DNA of 64,000 bases from Mycolicibacterium hodleri (GCF_025822245.1 NZ_JACKTL010000069.1:1-64000); one strand, 5' to 3'; positions 15,195 to 24,830 are shown, counted from the first letter of the stretch. Translations and numbers: made by a program. Notes: generated by a model not told the origin, from the sequence alone.

Positions 15195-16670
15195 CTAAGC
15201 GCGAGCCCGCAGTCGCGCGACGACCTCCTCGCGCACCGCCGACCGCCTGGCCTTGCCCGCGTCGTCGCGCAGCGGCCGGTCGACGAACTCGACCGTGCGC
15301 GGCACCTTGTAGCCCGCAAGGCGCTCGGCGAGGAAGGCGATCACCGCCGATTCGCTCAGCTCGGTGCCGGCCTGCACCAGCGCGTGGGGCACCTGCCCCA
15401 GATCGTCGTCGGGGACGCCAACGGCCAAGCAGGACAGGATGTCCGGATGCTCGGCGAGCGCCGACTCTATCTCCGCCGGGTACACGTTGCGACCGCCCAC
15501 GGTGAACATGTCGACGCGCCGGTCGGACAGGAAGAAGAAGCGCTCGGCGCCGTCGTCCACGTAGTGACCGAGGTCGCCGAGCGAGTCCCAGCCGTCGCGG
15601 CTCTTGGCGGTGGATCCGACGTACCGGTAGGTCGGGCTGCTGCCCGGCGCGGGTCGCATGTACAGTTCGCCGACCACGCCGGGCGGGCATTCGTGGCCGT
15701 CGTCGTCGAGCACCTTCATCTCACCCGCCACGACGGTCCCGACCGTTCCGGGGTGACGCAGCCACTGCGTGCCCGACACGAACGTCAGCGCCTGAAGTTC
15801 GGTACCGCCGTACAGCTCCCACACCACCTCCGGCCCTAGAACGTCGATCCACGCCTGCTTGATCACCGGTGGGCACGGCGCGGCCAGATGCCAGAACCGG
15901 CGAATCGACGAGAGGTCGTAGGCGTCGGGGTTGGCGCGATAGACCGGAAGCAGTCGTTGCATCACGGTCGGCACGGTGGCCAGGTAGGTCACGCGGTAAT
16001 CGGTGACGAGGCGCAGGAACTCCTCCGGCTCGAAGCGAGGCATCACCACCAGGTGGTGCCCCAGCAGCAAACCGGCTGCGGCCGTGGTGAATCCGGTGTT
16101 GTGGTGCAGCGGCACCGACAACAGGTTGACGTCGCCGTACTCCATGCCAAGCGGGTAGCCGATCGCCGCGGGCAGGCGGCTGTCCCCGCCCGCCTCGATG
16201 AGCTTGGGTCGGCCGGTGCTGCCGCCCGAGGTCATCGACTTCCACACCGGCGACACCGCCTCGGGCAGCGGCGCGACGGACAGGGCGGCGTCGGGCACGA
16301 AGTCGGCGGGCACGCTCGGCGCCACGCCGCGCGGATCGGTGCGGCCCACCACGAGAGCCCGCGGCACCAGGTCCAGGATGTCGGCGAACTCGACGTCGGG
16401 CAGTCGCGTCGACAACGGCTGCGGCACGGCACCCAGCTTCCAGCAGGCGAGCACCGATTCGATCCAGCCAATCGAGTTGGGCATCGCGATCGACACGTAA
16501 TCGCCTGTGCCGACGCCTCGTTCGGCGTAGGCGCGGGCGAGCCGGTTGGTGGAGGCGTCGAGCTCGGCGCGGGTCAGGGTCCGTCCCTCGCAGGTGACCG
16601 CGGGCGCGTCGGGCTCGGCGGCGGCCAGCGCCGAGACCTGCGTGCCGATCGGTGCGAATCCGGTGACCAC
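15195..16670 (-). CDS. Acyl-CoA synthetase (FadD / bile-acid-CoA-ligase-like)
   Basis: A 491-aa AMP-forming ligase. The P-loop-like motif is MTSGGSTGRPK, the adenylate-binding motif is WELYGGTELQ, and the hinge/C-terminal motif is DRRVDMFTVGGRNVYPAEIE. The C-terminal catalytic lysine region is degenerate-looking (RDDAGKARRSAV) but has a lysine in the right place. It activates a carboxylic acid to its CoA thioester. The GTG start lies 1 nt after the php stop, so it is the last gene of the minus-strand aftD-php-fadD transcript. The substrate is unknown. Confidence 0.88.
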   Translation of the reverse strand: MVTGFAPIGTQVSALAAAEPDAPAVTCEGRTLTRAELDASTNRLARAYAERGVGTGDYVSIAMPNSIGWIESVLACWKLGAVPQPLSTRLPDVEFADILDLVPRALVVGRTDPRGVAPSVPADFVPDAALSVAPLPEAVSPVWKSMTSGGSTGRPKLIEAGGDSRLPAAIGYPLGMEYGDVNLLSVPLHHNTGFTTAAAGLLLGHHLVVMPRFEPEEFLRLVTDYRVTYLATVPTVMQRLLPVYRANPDAYDLSSIRRFWHLAAPCPPVIKQAWIDVLGPEVVWELYGGTELQALTFVSGTQWLRHPGTVGTVVAGEMKVLDDDGHECPPGVVGELYMRPAPGSSPTYRYVGSTAKSRDGWDSLGDLGHYVDDGAERFFFLSDRRVDMFTVGGRNVYPAEIESALAEHPDILSCLAVGVPDDDLGQVPHALVQAGTELSESAVIAFLAERLAGYKVPRTVEFVDRPLRDDAGKARRSAVREEVVARLRARA

Positions 16671-16671
16671 G

Positions 16672-17649
16672 TCAGTACCCGCCTAGGGTGGAGAAGATCG
16701 TGCGGGGATTGTCCACCAGCATGGTGGTCAGCTGCTCCTCGGTGACACCGCGCTGCCTCAGTGCGGGGAGCACGTCGTCGTGGATGTGCAGGTAGTGCCA
16801 ATTGGGCAGGGCGACGGGCAGAGTGGCTTCGGGAAGCGCGTCGAAATAGCACGACGCGTCGTGGGACAACACCATTCGGTTGGCGTGCCCGCGTTCGCAC
16901 ATCGTCGCGACGGTGTTCACCCGGTCCTCGAAACCCAGGTACGCGTCGACGCCGAACCGGTCCATGCCGAGGTAGGAGCCCTCCGCGATCAGCTCCTCGA
17001 GATAGGCGATGTCGGTGGTGTCCCCGCTGTGGCCGATGACGACGCGGCTGAGGTCGACGCCCTCCTCGGCGAAGATGCGCTGTTGGTCGAGGCCGCGCCG
17101 GGTCGCCGCGTGGGTGTGCGTCGAAATGGGGACACCGGTCTGCCGATGTGCCTGGGCGACGGCACGCAGCACCCGTTCCACCCCCGGTGTGACGCCGGGT
17201 TCGTCGGTGGCGCACTTCAGGATTGCCGCCTTGACGCCGGTGTCGGCGACGCCGTGTTCGATGTCGCGGACGAACATGTCGACCATCGGTTCCGGGCCGC
17301 CGAGCGGCGCGCCGGGGCCCAGGTAGTGGAAGTACATCGGGACGTCGTTGTAGGTGTAGAGCCCGGTGGCGACGACGATGTTCAGCTCGGTGGCCGCGGC
17401 GATGCGGGCGATGCGGGGGATGTAGCGGCCGAGTCCGACGACCGTCAGGTCGACGATGGTGTCGACGCCGCGGGACTTGAGTTCGGTGAGCCGGGCGACG
17501 GCGTCGGCCTCCCGTTTGGCCCCGTCTCCCCAGCCCTCGGGATAGTTCTGCATGATCTCGGTCGTCATGATGAACACGTGCTCGTGCATGAGCGTGACAC
17601 CGAGGTCGGCGACGTCCAGGGCTCCGCGCGCGGTGTTGAGGAGTGGCAC
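16672..17649 (-). CDS. php: Phosphotriesterase-like lactonase (PHP, Rv0230c-like)
   Basis: A 325-aa amidohydrolase-fold enzyme with the binuclear metal ligands of the PTE/PLL family: MHEHVF (HxH), the carbamylated-lysine region AAILKCATDEPG, THTHA, VIGHSGD and the terminal LSHDA aspartate. M. tuberculosis PPH (Rv0230c) is a member of this lactonase group. It hydrolyses lactones, with side activity on phosphotriesters. The GTG start follows directly on the aftD stop (TGAGTG), so translation is coupled. The physiological substrate is unknown. Confidence 0.9.
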   Translation of the reverse strand: MPLLNTARGALDVADLGVTLMHEHVFIMTTEIMQNYPEGWGDGAKREADAVARLTELKSRGVDTIVDLTVVGLGRYIPRIARIAAATELNIVVATGLYTYNDVPMYFHYLGPGAPLGGPEPMVDMFVRDIEHGVADTGVKAAILKCATDEPGVTPGVERVLRAVAQAHRQTGVPISTHTHAATRRGLDQQRIFAEEGVDLSRVVIGHSGDTTDIAYLEELIAEGSYLGMDRFGVDAYLGFEDRVNTVATMCERGHANRMVLSHDASCYFDALPEATLPVALPNWHYLHIHDDVLPALRQRGVTEEQLTTMLVDNPRTIFSTLGGY

Positions 17650-20600
17650 TCAGTCGATGTTAGGGACGTTCTCGCGCCGCGACGGTGAAATGGGGACCAC
17701 CGATGCCGCCACGGCGGCCACCGAGATCAGCGCCAGCAGTTGCACCCCCCACGCATGGCCGATGTAGCCGTCGACCGAGCGCCAGGGGTATCTGCTGAGC
17801 ACCGCGCCCGCGAGGGTCAGTCCGCCCGCGGCGAGGCCAAGCGTCAGCCGGTCGGAGAGTTCGGGTCGCGCGCGCAGCAGGCGTCGCAGCCCGATGGCGG
17901 CGCCCAGGACCACGACGCCGACCAGACCGGAGACGAGACAGCCGACGGCGAGCACCGCGGCGCCCGCGCCGAGGGGTCCCCACCGCCAGGGGTCGGCGCC
18001 CTGCTCCGGTTCGCGGACGCGGCGCACGGGCAGGAACGCGAGCAGCAACAGCAGGGGCAGCAGCGCAAGGCCCCCGACGAGACCAATTCGATAGGTCGTG
18101 TTGGAGGCGAAGTCCAGCGTGACCGGACCCGACGTTCCGGGCGGCAACTGCCAGCCCTGCTGCCAGCCGTTGACCGTGACCGCGGTCAGCGCCGTGCCGT
18201 CGGCCGTATGCGCCGTCCAGCCCGGGTTGACGCTCTCGGGCACCACCAGGATTCGCCGGCTCGGCGACGGGGCGACCTCGACCTGCCGGTGGTCGGGCGC
18301 CCACTGGGTCGTGGTCGCGGGAGTCGTTGGGGCGCTGGGCAATTTGGCGGCCAGCGGGCCGGCCAACTGCACGCCGTCGGCGACGAACGCGGGACCGGGA
18401 CTGATCACCAGCTCCTGCTGCCCGGCGGGCACGGCGATGGTGGTCGTGCCGCAGGGCGTGGCGGCGACGGGTTCGCCGTCGAGCAGCGCGCCGACGGTGG
18501 TGCTCACCGACGTCTGGACGAACTGTCCGGCGATGCCGATGATCGGCCCCTTGCCGCACGGCAGCGCGATGGGGCGGTCGCGGTTGCGACCCGGATCGGG
18601 TGCGGCGATCGGAGCGCCGCGACCGTCGAGCGCGGTGACCTCGGCCAGCCCCGGCGGCTTCACCTGGTCGAATCCGAGCGCCGTGCGGTCGATCACGTCG
18701 TTCCAGTCGAGGATCGAGATCTTCGCGGTGTCGGTGACGAACGGCGTCAGCCCGATCGTCTGCGGCCCGTCGGGCCGCAGCGTCCGGATCTGCGGGCCGT
18801 TGCCGAGGTCGACGGCCACGATCGTGGGGTGGGCGGGCAGCTCCGACGGGCTCGGCGTCAGCCGCAGCGCGGCGACCTCCGTCGGCCGCGGCAGCTTCAG
18901 GGTCAGGTTGGCCGCGGTCCGCTGCTGCACGATGTTTTGCGGTGCGGTCCACGACGTTCGCGGGTCGCCGTCGCTCGCCGCGTAGGCGGAGCCGAGCACG
19001 TCGATCACGTCGGCGTCGCCGAGGGTGCGTGCGGTGTTGGGCTGGGCGACGAGGTCGGCGAGATTGGGTCCTTGGCGGGCTCGTACCCACACCGTCGGCG
19101 TCACCGTCGTCGCGGCGGGCACCGACAGCGTGCGGCTCAGGTTGACCGGTTCCTCGGGCGAGGAGGCCATGGTCGCCGCGCACCGCACCCCGTCGGGTCC
19201 GTCGGCGCACCCGGGGCGGCCGAGCAGCTCGGACCCCAAATCCCATTGCGCGACGGCCGAACCCGATGGTGGGGCCGGAACGTCGACGGTGTGCCGCAGG
19301 CTGACGGGCTGTGCGAATCCCGACGCGTCGTACTGGGTGACGGTGAAGTCGGTGATGCCGAATTGCACGCCGGCGGAACCGTCGTCGGTCGCCACGGCGG
19401 TGAACCGCACCCACGGCGTCTCGCCGAGGGGGAGTGCCGCCGTCAGCGGTTTGCCGGCCTGGTCGAAACGCAGGGTGCTGGTGCCGGTCGCGGTGGAGAC
19501 CTCGATGCGCCGCACCTGGGCGCCGACGGCGGTCGCACTCGGGGTGATGCTGACGGCCGCGTTGGTGATGGGGTGGTCGAAGTCGACCTGAAGCCATTGG
19601 CCCACCGCCGATTGCAACGAGTTGGACACCCAGCTGGTGGCGGGGTCCGCGTCGACGGCGGCGGCCGCACTCGCGGCGGGGGCGACGTTGGGCAGCGCGG
19701 TGGAGTCCGCCGCCGAGCTCGACACGGTGATCTTGCCGCCGGGCCAGCGGCCGTAGACGATGCCGGCGCCACCGGCGGGATAGTCCATCACGCGGTTGAA
19801 GGTGTTTCGCGAATCTCCTTGCGCGCGAACGGCCGAGGAGTGGTCGTCGACCCGGCCGTAGTCGGTCTCGCGGGCCACCGGGCTGTCGGTGACGGTGACG
19901 ACGGGCGCGGGGAGCCCGGCGGCCAGCGCGTCGGAGGTCAGCAGCATCGGCCCCAGCGGCGGCTGACCGAGCAGCCTGCGCCGTTCGTCGATGCGCAGCA
20001 ACGCTTCTGGGCCGCCGTCGACGCGGGCCATCGCGTCGGTGTCGGTGAGATACGGGCGCAACGGTTTCGCGCCGTCGACGCGGTAGATCTCCACCGGCGG
20101 ATAGGCGGGCCGCAGTCCGCTGTCGGTGACGAAGCCCTTCAACGTGCCGGGGCCGACGGGTTCGCCGAACTGCGCCACCTTGGTAAGCCCGGGAGATCCG
20201 TCCACGACGCGGTGCACCAACAGCGGGCGGGCCGACCGCGACGTCTCCGGATCGAGGTCGTTGCGCACGACGAGGTACGAAACACCTTGACGCGCAAGGG
20301 TGTCGGCGAGACCGACCGACGGTCTGCCGGCGGCGAACAGCCGTTGCACCGAGTCCAGCGCGCGGATGGTCTCCGGCGGCGTCAGCGGAATCGAGTCCCG
20401 CACCCCCCACGGGCTGTCGCCCAGCACCTGCAGCGGCTCGTCGTGGCTGTTGCCCCACGTCTGCGTCGCGAACGGCGCGCCGGGAACCACCAGGACCCGA
20501 CCCGGGGTGGGCGCGTTGTGCTCGTCGAGCCAGTCCGCGGCGTCGTGCCAGTACCGAGGTATCGCGGTGAAGGTGCCGGGCGGGGCCAACCGGCCCGTCC

Positions 20601-21870
20601 AGGCCAGCGACGTGGCCACGGCCAGCGCGACCAGTACGACGGCGCCGACGGCGACCCTCTTGTCGCGTTCGGGGTGGGCCAGCGCCTGCAGCCAGTCGCG
20701 TCGCGGGGCGCTGCCGGGCAGCGGGATGCGGGCCAGCAGGTGCGCGACGCCGAGCACCAGCGGCAGCCGGATCAGCGGTTCCAGCTTGTGCACGTTGCGC
20801 AGCGGCGTGCCGTCGGCGTCCAGGAAGGCCTGGACGTCGTGCGCGAACGGGCTGCCAAGGCCCCCGGAGTAGCCCACCGCCAGCAGCGAGACGCCGACCA
20901 GGAGGATCGCGATCAGCCTGCCGCGGCCCGGCATCGACCGCAGCGCAAGGCCGGCCAGCCCGGCCGCCGCCACCAACGTCGTCGCCAGCACGGCGAGCGA
21001 CCCCGTCACCAGCGACGCCCCCGCGGTCGCGTTCGGCGCGACGAACGGCGTCCAGCTGTAGGTGCCCCGGAGCACCTCCACCAGCGACAGCCATTGCGTC
21101 GTGACCCCGGAGGACTCGATGAAGTCGAGGAACGGCGGGCTCACCCGCCCGAGCATCAGCAGCGCGACCACCCACCACGTCACGGCAAGCGCACCCGACA
21201 GCACCCACCACCCGGTGAACCGCCACCACAGCCGGTTCGGGCGATGCGCCGCCCACCAGATCAGCGCCGCCAGGCAGGCCGTCAGGGTCGCCACCGCGTT
21301 CACCGCGCCCATCAACGCGACCGCCAATGCCGAACGGGCCGCCAGCACGCGCACCGACCCCTGGCCTCTCAGGGCCACGATCACGGCGAGCAGCACCCAC
21401 GGCGCGAGCATCATCGGCAGCGTCTCCGAGGAGATGGCGCCAAGCGTCGTCAGCACCCGCGGCGACAGCGCGAACGCCAGCGCGGCCACCACCCGAGAAC
21501 TGCGACTGCCGATGCCTAGGGTCTCGGCCAGCCGGAGGACTCCCCAAAACCCGACCGCGAGCAGCAGCGCCCACCACAGCCGTTGAATCACCCAGCCGGG
21601 CAACCCGACGAGGTCACCGGCGAGGAAGAACGCGCCGTGGGGAAAGAGGTAGCCGTAGGCCTGGTTCTGCGCCTGTCCGAACGGGAGGTCGCTGTTCCAC
21701 AGATCGGCGGCCCTGGCGAGGAATCGCAGCGGGTTGGCCGTCAGGTCGAGTTTGGTGTCCGGCGACGTGCGGCCCGGCGCTTGGGCGAAGCTGAGCGCGA
21801 GGGAGAGGACTGCGACGAGCCACAGCCAGCGACGGCTGACGGGGTCGGGCAGATTCGGTGGGGCGGACAG
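17650..21870 (-). CDS. aftD: Arabinofuranosyltransferase AftD
   Basis: A very large (about 1,406 aa) GT-C membrane glycosyltransferase that adds arabinofuranose in arabinogalactan and lipoarabinomannan synthesis. The N-terminal membrane half carries the conserved SPDTKLDLTANPLRFL and FGQAQNQAYGYLFPHG loop, with the acidic active-site region. A long extracytoplasmic part with beta-rich carbohydrate-binding modules follows (for example AVDADPATSWVSNSLQSAVG), and membrane helices return at the C-terminus. Between the upstream TAG (21874-21876) and a TTG at 21603 there is no ATG, GTG or TTG in frame, yet this stretch encodes the conserved first helix and loop. I placed the start at CTG 21868-21870; GTT 21871-21873 is the alternative. 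Length matches the roughly 1,400 aa of Rv0236c. Confidence 0.9.
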   Translation of the reverse strand: MSAPPNLPDPVSRRWLWLVAVLSLALSFAQAPGRTSPDTKLDLTANPLRFLARAADLWNSDLPFGQAQNQAYGYLFPHGAFFLAGDLVGLPGWVIQRLWWALLLAVGFWGVLRLAETLGIGSRSSRVVAALAFALSPRVLTTLGAISSETLPMMLAPWVLLAVIVALRGQGSVRVLAARSALAVALMGAVNAVATLTACLAALIWWAAHRPNRLWWRFTGWWVLSGALAVTWWVVALLMLGRVSPPFLDFIESSGVTTQWLSLVEVLRGTYSWTPFVAPNATAGASLVTGSLAVLATTLVAAAGLAGLALRSMPGRGRLIAILLVGVSLLAVGYSGGLGSPFAHDVQAFLDADGTPLRNVHKLEPLIRLPLVLGVAHLLARIPLPGSAPRRDWLQALAHPERDKRVAVGAVVLVALAVATSLAWTGRLAPPGTFTAIPRYWHDAADWLDEHNAPTPGRVLVVPGAPFATQTWGNSHDEPLQVLGDSPWGVRDSIPLTPPETIRALDSVQRLFAAGRPSVGLADTLARQGVSYLVVRNDLDPETSRSARPLLVHRVVDGSPGLTKVAQFGEPVGPGTLKGFVTDSGLRPAYPPVEIYRVDGAKPLRPYLTDTDAMARVDGGPEALLRIDERRRLLGQPPLGPMLLTSDALAAGLPAPVVTVTDSPVARETDYGRVDDHSSAVRAQGDSRNTFNRVMDYPAGGAGIVYGRWPGGKITVSSSAADSTALPNVAPAASAAAAVDADPATSWVSNSLQSAVGQWLQVDFDHPITNAAVSITPSATAVGAQVRRIEVSTATGTSTLRFDQAGKPLTAALPLGETPWVRFTAVATDDGSAGVQFGITDFTVTQYDASGFAQPVSLRHTVDVPAPPSGSAVAQWDLGSELLGRPGCADGPDGVRCAATMASSPEEPVNLSRTLSVPAATTVTPTVWVRARQGPNLADLVAQPNTARTLGDADVIDVLGSAYAASDGDPRTSWTAPQNIVQQRTAANLTLKLPRPTEVAALRLTPSPSELPAHPTIVAVDLGNGPQIRTLRPDGPQTIGLTPFVTDTAKISILDWNDVIDRTALGFDQVKPPGLAEVTALDGRGAPIAAPDPGRNRDRPIALPCGKGPIIGIAGQFVQTSVSTTVGALLDGEPVAATPCGTTTIAVPAGQQELVISPGPAFVADGVQLAGPLAAKLPSAPTTPATTTQWAPDHRQVEVAPSPSRRILVVPESVNPGWTAHTADGTALTAVTVNGWQQGWQLPPGTSGPVTLDFASNTTYRIGLVGGLALLPLLLLLAFLPVRRVREPEQGADPWRWGPLGAGAAVLAVGCLVSGLVGVVVLGAAIGLRRLLRARPELSDRLTLGLAAGGLTLAGAVLSRYPWRSVDGYIGHAWGVQLLALISVAAVAASVVPISPSRRENVPNID

Positions 21871-21873
21871 AAC

Positions 21874-22047
21874 CTAGGTCCGGTCGCCGTACTCGACCCT
21901 GTTGAGGACGGAGGATCCCGGATCGCCGGCCTGCAGCGGGGGCTTGGTGTCCTGCTGAACCATCAACGTCACGCCGAAGATGGCCGCCGCACCAAGCAAC
22001 AGCCCGACGACGATGCTGGCCGCAGCGGGCAAGACGAACCGATCCAC
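21874..22047 (-). CDS. DUF2613 small membrane protein (Rv0236A-like)
   Basis: A 57-aa protein from a GTG start, with one N-terminal membrane helix or uncleaved signal (FVLPAAASIVVGLLLGAAAIFGVTLM) and a short polar tail ending VEYGDRT. Length and position match Rv0236A, the small gene beside aftD. It is in the same frame as aftD and ends 3 nt before the proposed aftD start. It may assist AftD or simply be co-transcribed. No function is established. Confidence 0.8.
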   Translation of the reverse strand: MDRFVLPAAASIVVGLLLGAAAIFGVTLMVQQDTKPPLQAGDPGSSVLNRVEYGDRT

Positions 22048-22089
22048 CCGGCCAAGGTAGCACTCGTCGGCGGCACGGCGGCGGGAGGA

Positions 22090-23580
22090 CTAGTAGAGGA
22101 TCACGACGGCGTCGCGACCCCCGCGGCAGGTGATCCAGGGGTCCGAGCCCTCCGCGGAACACGTCACGAGGAACTTGTCGCCCACGCAGGCGGCGCCCTC
22201 CGCGCAGGGAATCGCGCCGGCGGCCACCACGGACCGCGGTTCACGGCTGGGGTCCGCAGCGTCCCAATACGCCTTCAGCACGTTGCCGACGAAGGAGCAG
22301 GTGGCGGCGGGGCTGCCGCGCACGCCCTGGCTGGCCCACCCCGCCTGGCCGGTGATCTGGAACCCGCCCTCGCAGTCCTCACCGGTCGGGTCGGCACCCC
22401 GGATCTCGGCTGGTCTGGGCCGGCCGCCGACGCCGGTGGTGGGCGCGTCGTCCACCGGCGACGACGGTGCCGCGGCCGACGGCGACGAGGTGGGGCCGGG
22501 GCCGGCGTCGGCGCCCCCGCCACGGACGACGACGATCACCAGGACGACGACGAGCGCCAGCAGCGCGGCGACCCCGGTGAACGCCCAGATGCGGCCCGCG
22601 CCCGAGGCGGGCGGCACGAACTCGGGCTCGTCGAACGCCGGCTCGGGAGGGTACGGCTCGGCCGGGTACGACGGGGCCGAGAGCTGACCGGCGGCCATCG
22701 TCGGGGCGAACTCCGGGTCGACCTCCGGACCGACGTCGGCCAACGGATCGGGCTCTTCGGCCGACCACGCCGCGACGAAGACCTCGGGCAGGCCCGACCC
22801 GGTCGTGGGGTTGGCCAGGTGTTCGGTCGGGGCGTAAGCGGCGGGATCGGCGATCGGCTGGGCCTGCGTGGCCGCGGTCGCGGCGTCCCGCAGCGCGGCC
22901 GCGAAGTCCAGGCACGCCTCGAAGCGGTCCCGCGGGTCGGCCGCCAGCGCACGCAGCAACGCGGGGTCGAAGGCGGCCAGGTCTTGACGGGTGGCACCCA
23001 GCGGACGGACGTCCGCCGCCGGCGGCACGCCGCTGAGCAGGTGGCGGGCCGTCGCGGCGAGCCCGTACTGGTCGGCCCTGGCGTCGTCGTCACCCCGGGG
23101 GACGCCGAAGTCCGTCAACGACGCGCGCCGCCGCCGCTCGTTGGTCAGCAGGATGCTCGACGCCGTGACGTCGCCGTGCGCCAACCGCCGGGCGTGGGCG
23201 TGGTCCAGCGCGTCGGCGACGGCGGTGACGATGTCGAGGACCTGGTCGGCGGGCATCCCGGTGTCGTACCGGTCGCGCATCAGCGCGGCGGCGTCGGTGC
23301 CGTCGACGAAGTCCATCGACGCCCACAACAGGCCACGGAATTCGCCGTGCTCGTGCACGCCGACCACGTGCGGGTGCCACAGCGTCGCGGCCATGTCGGC
23401 GCGTCGGTGGAAGCGGGCCCGGAAGTCCGGATTGGCCGACGCCGCCGCAGGCAGTACCCGCAGCGCGTCCTGACGCAACGTCCGCGGATGCGCGGTGAGA
23501 TACACCGCGCCGCTGGCGCCCTCGCCCAGCTGGCGCACCACGGTGTACCCCGCGAACACGTCCCCGGATCGCAGCGGCAT
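22090..23580 (-). CDS. Membrane Ser/Thr kinase-like protein, predicted pseudokinase
   Basis: A 496-aa protein with an N-terminal PknB-like kinase fold (residues about 10-270), a proline- and acid-rich linker, one membrane helix near 327-352 (GVAALLALVVVLVIVVVRGG) and a Cys-containing extracytoplasmic domain. The glycine loop (GEGASGAVY) and DFG (TDFG) are present. The beta-3 lysine is replaced by R41 (DALRVL), and the catalytic loop HRDxKPxN reads H135-G-D-V-T-A-S-S, losing the lysine and the Mg-binding asparagine. It is probably catalytically dead or very weak and may act as a sensor or scaffold. It starts 35 bp from the divergent lpqI gene. Confidence 0.8.
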   Translation of the reverse strand: MPLRSGDVFAGYTVVRQLGEGASGAVYLTAHPRTLRQDALRVLPAAASANPDFRARFHRRADMAATLWHPHVVGVHEHGEFRGLLWASMDFVDGTDAAALMRDRYDTGMPADQVLDIVTAVADALDHAHARRLAHGDVTASSILLTNERRRRASLTDFGVPRGDDDARADQYGLAATARHLLSGVPPAADVRPLGATRQDLAAFDPALLRALAADPRDRFEACLDFAAALRDAATAATQAQPIADPAAYAPTEHLANPTTGSGLPEVFVAAWSAEEPDPLADVGPEVDPEFAPTMAAGQLSAPSYPAEPYPPEPAFDEPEFVPPASGAGRIWAFTGVAALLALVVVLVIVVVRGGGADAGPGPTSSPSAAAPSSPVDDAPTTGVGGRPRPAEIRGADPTGEDCEGGFQITGQAGWASQGVRGSPAATCSFVGNVLKAYWDAADPSREPRSVVAAGAIPCAEGAACVGDKFLVTCSAEGSDPWITCRGGRDAVVILY

Positions 23581-23615
23581 GCCCCGGAGATTACCCAGCC
23601 GCTACGATTCGCCCC

Positions 23616-24830
23616 ATGCCGTTGGGCCGCGCCGCAGGAGATGACTCGAAGGGTCCCAGCCAGCGGACGACCATCGTGTCGATCGTCCTCGCGGTGCTCG
23701 CGATCGCCGCCGTCGTGGTGGCCAGCGTGTACGTCGTGAAGCACCGCGACACGGCTTCGGCGCCGTCGCCGACGCCGAGCCCCACCCCGCTGCCCCCGGC
23801 GGAGGCGCCCGTCTGCGGCGACGGCGACGCCCTGCTCGCCGCCATGTCCACGCGCGACAAGCTGGCCCAGATGCTGATGGTCGGTGTCACCGGCGCCGAC
23901 GACGCCCGCGCGGTGGTGGCCAAGGACCACGTCGGCGGCATCATGATCGGCAGTTGGACCGACCTGACCATGCTGGGCGATCCGCTCAAGGAGATCGCCG
24001 CCTCGGCGGGCGCCCTGCCGCTGGCGGTGAGCACCGACGAGGAGGGTGGCCGGGTCTCGCGACTCAAGAGCCTCATCGGGGTGCAGGAGTCGGCCCGCGT
24101 GCTCGGCAGGACGGTCTCGTCGCAGGAGGTCCACGACATCGCGCTGGCCCGCGGCAAGGCGATGAAGGACCTCGGCATCACGGTCGACTTCGCGCCCGAC
24201 GCCGACGTCTCCGACCAGGACGACGACACCGTGATCGGGGACCGCTCCTTCAGCGCGGACCCGCAGAAGGTCACCGAGTACGCCGGCGCCTACGCGCGGG
24301 GACTGCTCGAGGCCGGCGTCACGCCGGTTCTCAAGCACTTCCCGGGACACGGCCACGCCTCCGGCGACTCCCACGAGGGTGGCGTCGTGACACCTCCGCT
24401 GTCGGACCTGATGAACGACGACCTGGTGCCCTATCGCGAGCTCGCGCAAGTGCCCGGCACCGCGGTGATGGTCGGGCACATGCAGGTGCCGGGGCTCACC
24501 GGAGCCGACCCCGCGAGCCTGAGCCCCGCCGCCTACTCCCTGCTGCGCACCGGCGGGTACGGCGGGCTGCCGTACAACGGCGTGGCGATCACCGACGACA
24601 TCTCCAGCATGGGTGCCATCAACCAGCACTACACCGTCGCGCAGGCGGCACTCAAGGCGTTGCAGTCGGGTGCCGACATCGCGCTGTGGATCACCACCGA
24701 CGAGGTTCCCGGGGTGCTCGACGCGCTGGAGGCCGCCGTCGCCGCCGGCGAGCTGGACCCGAAGAGCGTCGACGCCTCGGTGCTGCGGATCGCGGCACTG
24801 AAGGGCAAGAGTCCGCGCTGCGGAGGCTGA
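23616..24830 (+). CDS. lpqI: GH3 beta-N-acetylglucosaminidase (LpqI-like), membrane-anchored
   Basis: A 404-aa glycoside hydrolase family 3 enzyme with the NagZ-type signature KHFPGHGHASGDSHEG and VSTDEEGGRVSRLKSLIG. It probably removes GlcNAc from muropeptides during peptidoglycan turnover, as shown for mycobacterial LpqI. Unlike M. tuberculosis LpqI, which I recall as a lipoprotein with a lipobox, this N-terminus is a basic tail plus membrane helix (IVSIVLAVLAIAAVVVASVYVV) with no cysteine after it. It is likely anchored by the helix. The next gene (tetR) starts 28 nt downstream. Confidence 0.88.
   Translation: MPLGRAAGDDSKGPSQRTTIVSIVLAVLAIAAVVVASVYVVKHRDTASAPSPTPSPTPLPPAEAPVCGDGDALLAAMSTRDKLAQMLMVGVTGADDARAVVAKDHVGGIMIGSWTDLTMLGDPLKEIAASAGALPLAVSTDEEGGRVSRLKSLIGVQESARVLGRTVSSQEVHDIALARGKAMKDLGITVDFAPDADVSDQDDDTVIGDRSFSADPQKVTEYAGAYARGLLEAGVTPVLKHFPGHGHASGDSHEGGVVTPPLSDLMNDDLVPYRELAQVPGTAVMVGHMQVPGLTGADPASLSPAAYSLLRTGGYGGLPYNGVAITDDISSMGAINQHYTVAQAALKALQSGADIALWITTDEVPGVLDALEAAVAAGELDPKSVDASVLRIAALKGKSPRCGG

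Noticed and set aside
17740..21519. Long open frame (about 1,259 codons) on the plus strand opposite aftD
   Set aside because: Composition is Arg/Gly/His-rich with no recognisable domain. It is a GC-rich shadow of aftD, whose protein is clearly conserved.
23590..23606. TTACCCAGCC between the pseudokinase and lpqI
   Set aside because: Half-site only; the right half is GCTA and the gap is just 35 bp.
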